In this document: positions 42,837-56,600 of the stretch, in pieces
Layout: the number at the start of each line of letters is the position of its first letter
How positions within the stretch are numbered: the stretch's first letter is position 1
From: Apium graveolens
Lineage: Eukaryota; Streptophyta; Magnoliopsida; Apiales; Apiaceae
Length of the DNA stretch: 64,000 nt
Assembly (NCBI RefSeq): GCF_009905375.1
Contig: NW_027417077.1
Span: 62,001 to 126,000, forward strand
Direction: 5' to 3'
Translations under genes and position numbers: made by a program
Notes under the pieces: generated by a model
Databases searched by the model: none
What the model was told of the DNA's origin: nothing
Seen by the model: only the letters and a program-made list of their open reading frames with translations

Positions 42837-44581
42837 TGTAACACCCCCAAATCTGGGGTCGGGGATCCGGGTTGTCACGAGTTCCATTTCCATTAATAAC
42901 ACCCAATCTTAATAAACAATCAACTACTCTGTACTGTGACCCCACAATATACACACACACACCACAAGTTATAGTCTCAGAGATGAATACCAAAAATAAC
43001 ATAAGTCATGTTATTCCACAATTATAAGTCATTACACCTCAATAGGGTTTCTGAATAAATTTACATTTCTTTGCCATTATTACAATTCATATTATACATA
43101 AGTCTGGTTTATCAATAGTTGAAAACCTAGCCTATTGGTAGCTCCTACCTCAGCTACAGCGGCATCAACGCTTCCAGAAAACTGCGGAACATTTTCTAAC
43201 CGCTTGCGAATTGGAAGATTGGTCCTATTCATCTTTTCTATCTGTTGTTGTGTGATGAAAGAAGAAAGCAAGGGTGAGCAGCAAGCCCACCAAAATAATA
43301 TGTATAATGATTTACAATATGCGAGCCTTCTCATAGTACTCATGAAAGTCTTGGTCAAAAGAAATGAACCAAGTTTGATATCTTAATGCGATGAAGTCGC
43401 AAAATATTCAGTATATATACATATATACTTTTCAAAATCTTGGAAGTCCTCTTCCATGTATAATATACACAAAGTTCCAGTTTATAACTGTATAAAAATA
43501 TCGTTGCAAGGTGATCTCATATATCTAACCTTGTCTCAACGTTTTTCTGAAAGTCTTTGATATGCATAAGATAATCATTTACTAGATATAAGTTTAAAAG
43601 ATGAAGTTACAAGATACTCCAATATACTTATATCTTTTCCGAATACTACTTGAACTACCACCGTTCAAGTTATAATTAGTTTCAAAAGTTCATCACACTG
43701 ATGATACTACAAGATAAGACTTGAATAGATTCAATCTTTGAAATATTTTGAAGGAAATGAAGTTATGATATACTTCATTAAGTCCTGATATATATATACA
43801 CCTATATATATACATACGTTTCCTGAAAACCTCTGTCATGTAAAGTATGAACAGAATTGCAATATCCAATAAATTTGGAAAGGAAAGAATTTTGGCATAA
43901 ACCTGATATCTTGCTGATCAGGAAAAGATACCAATAAGTAACCTTTTCTACTAGTAGATGGACGAATTCCCCATTGGTCATCACCCTGGTCGCAATAGGA
44001 CCTTTTGCTGGACTGCCACTCAGCCACTTATGCATTTGATGGACTCCCACTGAGCCACTTACACTATCATGGACGCCCACTGAGCCCATGTTGCTTATGC
44101 CGACTCGATAGATGGACTTACTTCCTGAACGTTGGGTAAGTAATCAATTCATTTACCAAAACTGCAAACTTGTTGCGAATATAAAATACAACACAGAGCC
44201 GGATCCCTCTGGTTTTGAGCGAGTATTTAAATCCCCTTTAAAAAGGAAGATCATAAATATGAAAATGAGTTTTGGGATCCGCTCTAACTTTTAAAAATCA
44301 TTTTGAAGACTCGAAAATACTTTAAGAAGTGGTTGGAGCAATGCTGATTTAATAAAATAAATCAGTCCCAATGTATTTAGAAAATATCTGAATATTATTA
44401 TTTAAATAATATTCTCATAAAGAATAATTGAGGTAGAAGTTGAAAAACTTATACTTGAAATGATTAGTAAATAATCAAAGATATACTTATACGAAAGTAA
44501 TATCTTTATTTGAATAATCAAAAGTAAGTTTGATTATCGAATATTATTCTTTAATAAAATAAAGAATATTAAATAATACGC

Positions 44582-44805
44582 GGAGTCATAATACCTCGAA
44601 TGAATAGTATAAATAATATTCATTAAATAAATAAAGGAGTCATACATCCTCAAATGAATATCCAAATAATAATCATTAAATAATATAAACTGAGTCTTAA
44701 GCCCTCGAATGAATATTCGAAATAATATTCAATTAATACAATCAAAGGAGTCATAAGTCCTCGGATGAATATTCGAAATAATATTCAATAAATAAAATAA
44801 AGTTA
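44582..44805. repeat. Four ~55-bp tandem repeats in the left LTR of E
   Basis: Repeats start with GGAGTCATA or GAGTCTTAAG at about 44582, 44637, 44692 and 44746, each with CTCGAATGAATATTCGAAAT-like text and ATTCATTAAATAA. The counterpart in the right LTR is about 54233-54460. Confidence 0.7.
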
Positions 44806-46838
44806 AAGTTATCAAATAAACCTTATTCGATTAATAGTTTTGAAAACTATAACCATATATATATATAATATTCTCAGGAACATCGACTCCCGGTTTAGAA
44901 ATATGTTCACCTTTTTATCCCCTATACAAAGGGTAAACTCAAATACCGCTTATCTCTAGCATAGGTATTGTGCAACTATAAGCATTTGAACCAACAGATA
45001 TATAAATCAAGAATATGAAACATGCATGCATATATACCATATCACATGCTACAATATATCGCAAGAATTTGCTAATAACAAATATGCATTTATCACAAGA
45101 TCATGCATATACAGATATATAATACAACAACAATATAACGGGTAGAAAACTTGCCTGAGTGCTCCCGGATAGACTTAAGCTTAGAGTGGGTCCGATAACC
45201 TATGAACAACAACATAAGTCGGAATTAAACCCCGGTCGCTTAAGAAACTAGACTTTAACCATTTAGAATCCTAACGTTCGCTTTCGCGCTTAACGATTCA
45301 CTTAAGTCGCTCGAGTACTCTCGGCTCCACCATTTTTAATAAATTAACCATTAAGGGTTTTAAGGAGATTCTTTCGCGAGTACCTTACCAACTGCCTAAT
45401 CCACTTAACATAATTGTTTCATACCCCAATTAGTCCTTTAAGGTCCTTAACCAAGGTTTCAAAGTAAGGCAAGGGGTAATGGTTCGGTCGCGAAACGCCG
45501 TTACTTAAAAGGGTCGTTTCTCCTAAACCGTACATCGGAATCAAACGAACTACATATCAAAACGAAGCTCGTAACATGAACTATCTAATCCTGGCAATGG
45601 GCAAAACCTAACAGGGAGTTCTCGGGTCCTGATGTTAAGATCAAAAACAGTCTAAAGTAAATCGGACATTACGACGGCTATGTTTACGCGATTTCCCAAA
45701 TTTTTACCATTCCAAATCATATCAGTCCAACTACCAATGAACAACAACTCAAGATACACATCAATGCTACTGATTTCAGTCATAATAAGCTCAAGGATCT
45801 CAATCCAATCATATATTATAACATCTCCAAATTCAACTAAACTACTTAACAATTAAGCTCGAATCATGCTTATCATTCAAATTACTACTCATCCATCCAA
45901 ACCATCTCCAAACTTCAACATTCAAACTTATTACTAAAGGGTGTGAAGATTTATACCTTTCTTGGAGGGTGGAAAGTTACTATGAAGCCTTATGGAACCT
46001 CCTACAAGCTTGATCTTTCCAAAGAAATCAAGAACACAAAGTTAGGCTTTAAAGTTTCTAAAAGTCCGATTGAAAGAACTGTACAAATGAGGGTCTTACC
46101 ATGCTTATTTGGATGAGACTTGTGAACAAGAGTTGTTGTCCATCTCCATACCTTTCCAACGAGCTATAGAACATAACATTTGAGTGAGTATTGAAGGAGA
46201 TATGGCAGTTTGAAGTTACTGTGTTTATTTTGGCCGAGAGCTTGATGAAGAAAAGGGAAGAGCTTTTGTGTTTTTTGAGATTTGTTTTGATTTGCCTTGG
46301 TTGGTTGACTTTGTTTTGTTTTAATCATTTTTAACCATGAAAAATTGTGTGGTTATAAATCAACCACACTTCTTTCCCTTATGTCATGCTTTGGTCATCA
46401 TGTGATGTCACCCTCCACACTTGTCATCTTCTTGTTGATTTGATGACATCATCATCCCTAACCTCCTTGATTAACTCTTAATTGTTTGCCTAATGACCGC
46501 TGATCTGTTATACGGTTCGCTTAACTTTCGTTTTCGTTTATCGTTTATCGTTTGAGGGATCATACCCGAGATCTTATTACTTAGGTTTTTTTAACCTTTC
46601 TCAATACATTATGTTCCTTTCATGATTCTCTCTTTTAATCCTTGAATTTAAATCATTTTTATTCTGTTACCTTATACTCAATTCTTTCTGTATCTGGTAG
46701 ATTTTCGGGAAAAATCAAAGTGTTCGAATTTGGATTCTGACGATCTTTACATACACTTATTTATCATATAGAGTACTAATAATATCTCAGAATATCCATA
46801 AAAGAACCCCTACCTAGTGTGGCATGAAAAGTTTTCTC

Positions 46839-46948
46839 ATTTAGCAAAAACACTATTCATAAGGGTTTCAAAAATTTTCCAAAAATTGGGGTTATTCAGC
46901 AAAAACACTATTCATAAGGGTTTCAAAAATTTTCCAAAAATTGGGGTT
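46839..46948. repeat. 55-bp tandem duplication, left LTR of E
   Basis: Two copies of TTCAGCAAAAACACTATTCA... through AAAAATTGGGGTTA. The same pair is at 56491-56600, so it predates this insertion. Confidence 0.85.
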
Positions 46949-46954
46949 ATTACA

Positions 46955-46969
46955 GTCTCCCCTCCTTAA
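46955..46969 (-). promoter_or_regulatory. Polypurine tract of element E
   Basis: Minus-strand AAGGAGGGGAGAC abuts the 3' LTR, as expected for a gypsy element. Confidence 0.85.
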
Positions 46970-47760
46970 AAGGATTTCGTCCCGGAATCAGATAGAAAAT
47001 GAATAGGGATACTTTCTTAACATTGCACTTTCTAACTCTCGAGTAAATTTTCCCACATTGTGGTTCTTCCATCAAACTCTGACTAGTTTGATAACCCTTC
47101 TCCTAAGCACTTGTTCCTTTTCGATCTATAACCCTTTCTGGTTGCTCCCTATAGGTTATGTCTGATCGCATGCCTATACGCTCATATGCCCCTATTTATC
47201 TGGCATCCGAATTACACTTCCTTAACATTGATACGTGAAACACGTTATGAACTTGCTACATGTTCGGGGGTAGGGCTAGCTCATATGCTAACTTCCCAAA
47301 CGTCTTGATATATCCAAGGGTCCAACAAATTGTAGACTTAGCTTTCCTTTCTTTCTGAACCTCATCAATCCTTTCCAAGGGATACCTATAACATTACTAG
47401 GTCCCCTATTTCATACTTTTTGTCCTTTCGTGTCAAATCAACATACTTATCATGTCCATCTTGAGCTACTACCAGCCGTCCTCTGATTAGATCTATCATA
47501 TCCTTGGTCCTTTGGACCACTGCTGGTCCGAGCATCTTGCGCTCTACAACTTCATCCTAACATAAGGGAGATCGACATTGTCTTCCCTCAAGGATCTTAT
47601 AAGGCGATATCTCAATACTGACATATGATCTATTGTCGTAAGAAAACTCAATCCGTGTTAAGTGATCATTCCAATTTCTTTCAAGTCTATTGCACAGACT
47701 CTTATTATAGCTTTTAGCATTAGAGCTTTTGCTTCTTAATACCCATTCTTTTCCAGTTCG
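46970..47760 (-). pseudogene. pol: Element E integrase C-terminal part and chromodomain-like end
   Basis: The minus strand in mixed frames reads DLKRNWNDHLTRIEFSYDN, a GRQCRSPL segment, RTKDMIDLIRGRLVVAQDG, a KYEIGDLVML segment, text resembling HNVFHVSMLRK, and finally a weak RNP.VEESTWE-like stretch with LFSDSGTKSF immediately before the polypurine tract. Many stops and frame changes. The order of these blocks matches the end of a Tekay-type polyprotein. Confidence 0.7.
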
Positions 47761-50700
47761 TAATCGCTACTACCTTCCGTTCCTAATATTATACTGGTTA
47801 TACTTTTGCTCGTTAGCGTTCTATAACCTTGTAATAACCACGTCAACCTTAGTATCACGAATGTGTTTCCATTCCGAATACTACCACAACTTTATTACTC
47901 CTTTTTCAGCTGTTTCTATTTCCCAAAGTTTGATCAATCATATAGAAGTAAAGGAATTTGTTGAGAGATCACTATGATCATGAACACTTGTTTCATTGCA
48001 TAGTTAGTACAGAAGGTGGCCGGCCTTTAGTACTTGACAAGCAATTAAACAACAGGTGGTATCCTACTAGGCTTCTATCACACAGATAGATAGTCATTCG
48101 GCAATACCTCCCCTTCTGGAAGGGTTGTTCTTCTCAGCTTACATGAAATGAAAAGAAGAGAAAAGGACGAACTGAAGATAATTGTATATATAAAATATAC
48201 TACCACAAAATATTTGGCTTGGAATCTACCTCTGAACTATAGAGGTTTGTCATAGGAGAACAAAATATATATGTATTTATATCAACATCAAGTATTATAA
48301 CATCGTATTTCACATGCCTAAATATTTTTGCTATTCCGTCCATCATTCTATGGACCCATGCTCTTCCTCGAGCTTATACACAATCACCTTTGAAACTCTC
48401 TCGATATCGAAAATCGAATCTGGGATCTCATTCTAGACATCATCGTTACTAGAATTCTATGCTTGCACCGCAACCTTTCTTATATAGTAATACGACTCTC
48501 TTTTCATAAGAAGGAATAAATATTCAATAGGTAGATACTCTACTTAATTAGTCTATCAATGATAACTTATACATTACCACGACCCGATTAGTGGTACTCA
48601 ATCTCAACATCCATTCAAATACAACTCTCACGGTTGTAATCAGCTCATTACTCGCAGAATCATTGCTGCATTACTATGGTCCACCACTGACCTACTGTCG
48701 TCATTCACTTTCCATGAAATCTTAATATCTAACCATACGGAGTCCATACATGTCGTATCAAATCCTTCTAAGGAGGTAACATATTCACCATTCATGACTC
48801 ATGAAGAACACTCCTGATCCTGCCATACATACATGACATGAAGCAGATAAAATTGCAGAAGAGTTTCAATCAAAGCAACGATAGCAGGTTAATACCATTC
48901 TTAATAATATGCCTTCGATAGAAGACTTAACTCAAAGGTTCGTTAGGTCCTTTTGAAACATGGTCCAAGATCATTCTCAAGATAGTACCTTCTAAGATAG
49001 ATAGCCCGCTCATGGCAATTACACGAATTAAACCTTTACCAACTACTATTACGGTTGGGTATTGCACAGTCATCAGAAGGAATGTCAATCTTCCAAACCA
49101 TAATACAACCTTCACAGCTTTAACCATCATCACTGTATTCTTTTGGCACAAGCGCTTATAATTATCCTCTTACCTTTAAAGTGTCGGCCACCTCTTTGGC
49201 CTTTCCTGATAGTAAAATTTCCTTACAGTCAATGTCATTTTAACCACCTCCCAATAATTTTCTACCTCATTTCAATCACAGCTTATGTGAAGATGTTTTC
49301 CTTAAAATCTAATGAGTAAAAAAAAATATCACCATCTTTTTCCATAAGTTATTGCCTCAGTCTTTAGAGGTTAATCACTGTCACGACTGACTTTCAATCA
49401 TACTTAGAACATCTTTTATCTTAGGCTCTAATTGCCCTGAACAATTTCGACCTTTACTGGTTCGATCCATACTCTCTCATGGTTTAACACATGCCCCACT
49501 TGGCATCATTATAATTACGTCATATTCCCTTTATCAACATTTCTATTCTTGAGAATTTTGAATATTACCTTTCTCCTTGTAAAACCTCTAAGGTTATCCT
49601 TGAATCATTCCTCCTGTATTCCCTAGATACAGGGCATATCAAGATACCATTTATTAATACCAGAATCATTGTCTATATACTTCTGAAAAATTTCTCCACT
49701 GATCCTTAAAGGTTGTTATTACCTTAATCCTTTCCAATTCATACTGTCAAAACTCATACTATCCCTATTAAGGATGAAATGCCGACCTTTATGCATTCCC
49801 CTAGGATTCGTTTTAAGTTACCGATGTTCTATCCTTAATTCCACCTTTAAAAAGGGTACATGCATCCTTCCATGGATAAATCAAGTCATACATCCCTGAT
49901 AGGGGTGTCTTATTCAATCATTCCCACCTCGATAGTATATGCCTAATTTTCACAATAACATTTGTATTCAAAATGAGGTCAATCAATATGGTCTCCAAAA
50001 GATAACAACGGTTATCCGCTTTTCTTGCCTAATTTGGTAACGATAACAAGGATGTTCTAGAAGATATTGGTCGTGTTCAACGTGAACTTCTTCTTAATAA
50101 TTCCTTATTTACTTTTGTTGTTTAATTCAACAATCATCTCAATGTTGGGATATCTCTCATTCCTGGTGTCTCCCTTCCTAGGTATCATGCCACCGGTCTT
50201 ACATATACTTCACATTCTTGAAGGTCACTTCCTTCATCCAATTTTCCTAATTTCTTACTTCCTTGTCTCCTCAGTCTATCCGCGTCTCAATATTTATCCT
50301 TCGAACTATCTCAAGGTTTCCTCAAATCCTCCCAACTTACAGGGGATAAAATATATGTATCTCTTATTCCTTCAATCATCAACTTTAACTCATGGTGAAT
50401 CACCCTCATCCTGATAATTATATACTTTTCTATTTCTATTGCTACGAGTCTTTAGGGTTTCCTCATACCCAACTCCCTTATCATTCCTCAAACTCTATTG
50501 CCTTTATATTCCTTTCCACTTCAGTTTCTTTTTATTTTCCTTTCTCTTATCATTATTTCATGAACCCACTAATCATTGACTTCAAGCATCACATCATTCT
50601 GGGATTCTTGTCATCAGAACGAATCTTGACAACTTTTACAACTTAGCTTCATATTTCATCATACTCGTCCACCTTTGTTCTGACTCTAAAGCTTTTACAC
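47761..50700 (-). other. Element E internal region without recognisable coding
   Basis: About 2.9 kb in which I could find no retrotransposon domain on either strand. The minus strand has dense stops. Several plus-strand open frames (for example 50067-50646) show no family resemblance and a composition typical of reversed coding decay. It could be strongly decayed protease/RT or an unrelated insertion. Confidence 0.5.
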
Positions 50701-51110
50701 TATCTCCATAACCTTGGGAATTACTTTCCCGAAAACAATTGACTGAACTTTAATCAGTTTATTCTAACCTCTGGCTCCGTGCCTTTCTTGGTCTTTCACC
50801 AGTGGTGGCCCTTCTCTTAGGAGGGTAAGTGACAAAAACAGTCTTTTGTGATTCGTCCATCACTTAGAATCTCAAATGATTCCTATATTTCCTTTAGCAA
50901 GGTTCTTGCCTCGACTGGTTCAGCTTGTTCCTTGGAACTCTAAGGGCTTAGCGACTTAAAGGCCCTGAAAGAATTTCTCACCGCATTGTTTCCTCAAGGT
51001 GGTGGTTGGGGATAGTAGTCTAAGTTCTTTTTAGACAGGTCCATGAATTGTCGTATAGGAGTACCGTCTCGGGTCTCCTTTCCTTACTCGTCTTTCTGTT
51101 TCCTTAGTAT
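50701..51110 (-). pseudogene. gag: Element E gag fragment
   Basis: The minus strand shows TPIRQFMDLSKK near 51065, then in shifted frames EPVEARTLLKE, ESFEILS and QKTVFVTY, resembling the gypsy Gag block that normally reads DP.EA..WL..IE..FE.L....QK..FAT. It lies downstream of the RNase H fragment, opposite to the normal order. Confidence 0.45.
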
Positions 51111-51395
51111 GAAATGTTTCATCCTTCTCCCATACTTGGGGTTATCTTATACGTTAAAATCCTCATTTTTCACTTTATTATGTTATGGGTTCCTTCTATC
51201 TTGATGGCGTCCTCCCTGACTATCACATTCAGGGTTTGCCCTAAATCTTATTCCTCAAACTAGCTTTCATCTAAGATCTCATCTTTAAGCTCTTGAACAT
51301 TTGGAACCCAAATTCTGTAGGAATACCTCATTATTCCTTATCATCTTTCTCGGTATTAATCTTTTATCTAACTGTTAGCTCTCTGCCTTCATTCA

Positions 51396-52110
51396 TCACT
51401 TTTTCTGGAACAATATGTTCTCTTCCGATAATTCTGACTGTATTGCAATCTCAAACATCTTTTCGGTACCGGCTCCGGTTACCTTCACTTCTATTTCCAT
51501 TTTCTCAAAATCTCTTATAAACTCTCTCAAAGACATGATCATCTTGAGTCTCTCCTTTTTACTAAGGGCATCAGCCACCACATGGGCTTTTCCCGAATGA
51601 TACAGAATCTCCCAATCATAATTCTTGATTAGCTCTAACCGCCTCCTCGGGCGTATGTTGAGCTCTTTCTACGTAAAAATGTACTAGAGCTCCTATGGTT
51701 TGTGAATCTCACACTTCTCTCCATACAAGTAGTGCCTCAAATCTTTAGGGCAAAACTATTGCCATGAGCCCAAGCTCATGGGTGGGGATATCGAATTTTA
51801 AATTCCCTTAATTGTCTTGACGCGTACGCGATTACCTTGTTGTGCTGTATAAGAAGCACCCTAATTCCTTATGCAAAGCGTCAATACAAATCACAAAATC
51901 TCCTTTTTCCATTCGACAATGCCAACATAGGGGCCGTCACCAACCTTTGCTTTAGTTGTTAAAAGCTTTTCTCGTATTTCTCTGTCCATTCAAACTTCTC
52001 AGTATTACGAGTAAGCCGCGTTAAAGGGGCTACTATCTTTACAAACTTGAACGAACCTCCGGTAGTGACCGGCCAATCCTACCTCTGGTAGTTTCCCTAA
52101 CCATGGTCAT
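51396..52110 (-). pseudogene. pol: Element E RT end and RNase H
   Basis: On the minus strand, in mixed frames: AGHYRRFVQ, EKFEWTEKYEKSF, RLVTAPMLALSNGKGDFVIC, HKELGCFLYS, RYPTHELGLMAIVLPLK, then MVADALSKKERLKMIMSLRE at 51581. These are the tail of RT and the RNase H of a gypsy element. Stops are frequent. Most of RT and all protease upstream are missing. Confidence 0.8.
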
Positions 52111-52506
52111 CAATTCCTCAATGGTCCTTTATTCATTCTTGTTAGGATCTTCCACGAGATCCTCCTCAGCAACAAACCCATCTAGGACAACATCCTCAAC
52201 CATTACATCCTCAATATGAACATCATCTGGTCCTGTGTTAGGACGCTCTATCGGATCCACAATCCGATCTCCAATTAGTAATAAAACATCATCGCACTGT
52301 CACTTCTCAACCTCAGGGTTCGGAGTCCCGCTACCATATACGATAACGAACTACGCTACTATCACGATATTTATAAGGGTTCCCATAAGGGTTTTAACTG
52401 TCAGTACTACGTTAGGTAGTCCGACTATGAACTTGGCAAGAGTTCTTATTATCTTAGTGAACTTATTATCTTAACGTCACATCATCTCTGAGGTTTATAA
52501 CGCTTA
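52111..52506 (-). pseudogene. Element E leader and possible gag start
   Basis: Between the primer site and the RT remnant the minus strand encodes an acidic stretch (RPNTGPDDVHIEDVMVEDVV, then DGFVAEEDLVEDPNKNE and a stop). It may be the start of Gag. A deletion at about 52110 then joins it to RT. Confidence 0.35.
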
Positions 52507-52518
52507 GCTCTGATACCA
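52507..52518 (-). promoter_or_regulatory. Primer binding site of element E
   Basis: Minus-strand TGGTATCAGAGC next to the 5' LTR. Confidence 0.9.
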
Positions 52519-54232
52519 CTTCTGTAACACCCCCAAATCTGGGGTCGGGGATCCGGGTTGTCACGAGTTCCATTTCCCTTAATAACACCCAATCTTAATA
52601 AACAATCAACTACTCTGTACTGTGACCCCACAATATACACACACACCCCACAAGTTATAGTCTCAGAGATGAATACCAAAAATAACATAAGTCATGTTAT
52701 TCCACAATTATAAGTCATTACACCTCAAAAGGGTTTCTGAATAAATTTACATTTCTTTGCCATTATTATAATTCATATTATACATAAGTCTGGTTTATCA
52801 ATAGTTGAAAACCTAGCCTATTGGTAGCTCCTACCTCAGCTACGGCGGCATCAACGCTTCCAGAAAACTGCGGAACATTTTCTAACCGCTTGCGAATTGG
52901 AAGCTTGGTCCTGTTCATCTTTTCTATCTGTTGTTGTGTGATGAAAGAAGAAAGCAAGGGTGAGCAGCAAGCCCACCAAAATAATATGTATAATGATTTA
53001 TAATATGCGAGCCTTCTCATAGTACTCATGAAAGTCTTGGTCAAAAGAAATGAACCAAGTTTGATATTTTAATGCGATGAAGTCGCAAAATATTCAGTAT
53101 ATATACATATATACTTTTCAAAATCTTGGAAGTCCTCTTCCATGTATAATATACACAAAGTTCCAGTTTATAACTGTATAAAAATATCGTTGCAAGGTGA
53201 TCTCATATATCTAACCTTGTCTCAATGTTTTTCTGAAAGTCTTTGATATGCATAAGATAATCATTTACTAGATATAAGTTTAAAAGATGAAGTTACAAGA
53301 TACTCCAATATACTTATATCTTTTCCGAATACTACTTGAACTACCACCGTTCAAGTTATAATTAGTTTCAAAAGTTCATCACACTGATGAGACTACAAGA
53401 TAAGACTTGAATATATTCAATCTTTGAAATATTTTGAAGGAAATGAAGTTATGATATACTTCATTAAGTCCTGATATATATATACACCTATATATATACA
53501 TACGTTTCCTGAAAACCTCTGTCATGTAAAGTATGAACAGAATTGCAATATCCAATAAATTTGGAAAGGAAAGAATTTTGGCATAAACCTGATATCTTGC
53601 TGATCAGGCAAAGATACCAATAAGTAACCTTTTCTACTAGTAGATGGACGAATTCCCCACTGGTCATCACCCTGGTCGCAATAGGACCTTATGCTGGACT
53701 GCCACTCAGCCACTTATGCATTTGATGGACTCCCACTGAGCCACTTACACTATCATGGACGCCCACTGAGCCCATGTTGCTTATGCCGACTCGATAGATG
53801 GACTTACTTCCTGAACGTTGGGTAAGTAATCAATTCATTTACCAAAACTGCAACCTTGTTGTGAATATAAAATACAACACAGAGCCGGATCCCTCTGGTT
53901 TTGAGGGAGTATTTAAATCCCCTTTAAAAAGGAAGATCATTTTAAAAATCATTTTGAAGACTCGAAAATACTTTAAGGAGTGGTTGGAGCAATGCTGATT
54001 TAATAAAATAAATTAGTCCCAATGTATTTAGAAAATATCTGAATATTATTATTTAAAAAATATTCCCATAAAGAATAATTGAGGTAGAAGTTGGAAAACT
54101 TATACTTGAAATGATTAGTAAATAATCAAAGATATACTTATACGAAAGTAATATCTTTATTTGAATAATCAAAAGTAAGTTTGATTATCGAACATTATTC
54201 TTTAATAAAATAAAGAATATTAAATAATACGC

Positions 54233-54460
54233 GGAGTCATAATACCTCGAATGAATAGTATAAATAATATTCATTAAATAAATAAAGGAGTCATACATCC
54301 TCAAATAAATATCCAAATAATAATCATTAAATAATATAAACTGAGTCTTAAGCCCTCGAATGAATATTCGAAATAATATTCAATTAATACAATCAAAGGA
54401 GTCATAAGTCCTCGGATGAATATTCGAAATAATATTCAATAAATAAAATAAAGTTAAAGT
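54233..54460. repeat. Four ~55-bp tandem repeats in the right LTR of E
   Basis: Counterpart of 44582-44805, with the same phase and few substitutions. Confidence 0.7.
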
Positions 54461-56490
54461 TATCGAATAAACCTTATTCGATTAATAGTTTTGAAAACTA
54501 TAACCATATATATATAAAATATATATAATATTCTCGGGAACATCAACTCCCGGTTTTGAAATATGTTCACCTTTTTATCCCCTATAATAAGGGTAAACTC
54601 AAATACCGCTTATCTCTAGAATAGGTATTATGCAACTATAAGCATTTGAACCAACAGATATATAAATCAAGAATATGAAACAGGCATGTATATATACCAT
54701 ATCACATGCTACAATATATCGCAAGAATTTGCTAATAACAAATATGCATTTATCACAAGATCATGCATATACAGATATACATCACAACAACAGTATAACG
54801 GGTAGAAAACTTGCCTGAGTGCTCCCGGATAGACTTAAGCTTAGAGTGGGTCCGATAACCTATAAACAACAACATAAGTCGGAATTAAACCCCGGTCGCT
54901 TAAGAAACTAGACTTTAACCATTTAGAATCCTAACGTTCGCTTTCGCGCTTAACGATTCACTTAAGTCGCTCAAGTACTCTCGGCTCCACCATTTTTAAT
55001 AAATTAGACATTAAGGGTTTTAAGGAGATTCTTTTGCGAGTACCTTACCAACTGCCTAATCCACTTAACATAATTGTTTCATACCCCAATTAGTCCTTTA
55101 AGGTCCTTAACCAAGGTTTCAAAGTAAGGCGAGGGGTAATGGTTCGGTCGCGAAACGCTGTTACTTAAAACGGTTGTTTCTCCTAAACCGTAAATCGGAA
55201 TCAAACGAACTACATATCAAAACGAAGCTCGTAACATGAACTATCTAATCATGGTAATGGTCAAAAACTAACAGGGAGTTCTCGGGTCCTGATGTTAAAA
55301 GCAAAAACAGTCTAAAGTAAATCGGACATTACGACGGCTATGTTTACGCGATTTCCCAAATTTTTACCATTCCAAATCATATCAATCCAACTACCAATCA
55401 ACAATAACTCAAGATACACATCAATGCTACTGATTTCAGTCATAATAAGCTCAAGGATCTCAATCCAATCATATATTATAACATCTCCAAATTCAACTAA
55501 ACTACTTAACAATTAAGCTCGAATCATGCTTATCATTCAAATTACTACTCATCCATCCAAACCATCTCCAAACTTCAACATTCAAACTTATTACTAAAGG
55601 GTGTGAAGATTTATACCTTTCTTGGAGGGTGGAAAGTTACTAGGAAGCCTTATGGAGCCTCCTACAAGCTTGATCTTTCCAAAGAAATCAAGAACACAAA
55701 GTTAGGCTTTAAAGTTTCTAAAAGTCCGATTGAAATAACTGTAAAAATGAGGGTCTTACCATGCTTATTTGGACGAGACTTGTGAACAAGAGTTGTAGGC
55801 CATCTCAGTACCTTTCCAACGAGCTATAGAACACAATATTTGAGTGAGTATTGAAGGAGATATGGCAGTTTGAAGTTGCTGTGTTTATTTTGTCCGAGAG
55901 CTTGATGAAGAAAAGGGAAGAGCTTTTGTGTTTTTTGAGATTTGTTTTGATTTGCCTTGGTTGGTTGACTATGTTTTGTTTTAATCATTTTTAACCATGA
56001 AAAATTGTGTGGTTATAAATCAACCACACTTCTTTCCCTTATGTCATGCTTTGGTCATCATGTGATGTCACCCTCCACACTTGTCCTCTTCTTGTTGGTT
56101 TGATGACATCATCATCCCTAACCTCCTTGATTAACTCTTAATTGCTTGCCTAATGACCACTGATCTGTTATACGGTTCGCTTAACTTTCGTTTTCGTTTA
56201 TCGTTTGAGGGATCATACCCGAGATCTTTTACTTAGGTTTCTTTAACCTTTCTCAATACATTATGTTCCTTTCATGATTCTCTCTTTTAATCCTTGAATT
56301 TAAATCCTTTTTATTCTGTTACCTTATACTCAATTCTTTCTGTATCTGGTAGATTTTCGGGAAAAATCAAAGTGTTCGAATTTGGATTCTGACGATCTTT
56401 ACATACACTTATTTATCCTATAGAGTACTAATAATATCTCAGAATATCCATAAAAAAACCCCTACCTAGTGTGGCATGAAAAGTTTTCTC

Positions 56491-56600
56491 ATTCAGCAAA
56501 AACACTATTCATAAGGGTTTCAAAAATTTTCCAAAAATTGGGGTTATTCAGCAAAAACACTATTCATAAGGGTTTCAAAAATTTTCCAAAAATTGGGGTT
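56491..56600. repeat. 55-bp tandem duplication, right LTR of E
   Basis: Copies 56491-56545 and 56546-56600, matching the pair at 46839-46948. Confidence 0.85.

Larger units (their letters stand above)
42837..46954 (-). repeat. 3' LTR of element E
   Basis: Plus orientation starts TGTAACACCCCC and ends GGGGTTATTACA. It contains short direct repeats of a GGACTCCCACTGAGCCAC type (about 44010-44085), a block of ~55-bp repeats (44582-44805) and a 55-bp tandem duplication near the end (46839-46948). Open frames in it are not conserved as proteins. Confidence 0.92.

Noticed and set aside
43135..44294. Open frames in the left LTR of E and their copies at 52482-53998
   Set aside because: They occur in both LTRs only because the LTRs are duplicates; no family match and composition is not coding-like.
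50067..50646. Hydrophobic 115- and 84-codon plus-strand frames inside E, resembling membrane proteins
   Set aside because: Leu/Ile/Phe-rich text is typical of reading AT/pyrimidine-rich antisense DNA. The element is oriented on the minus strand and no start context or family match is seen.
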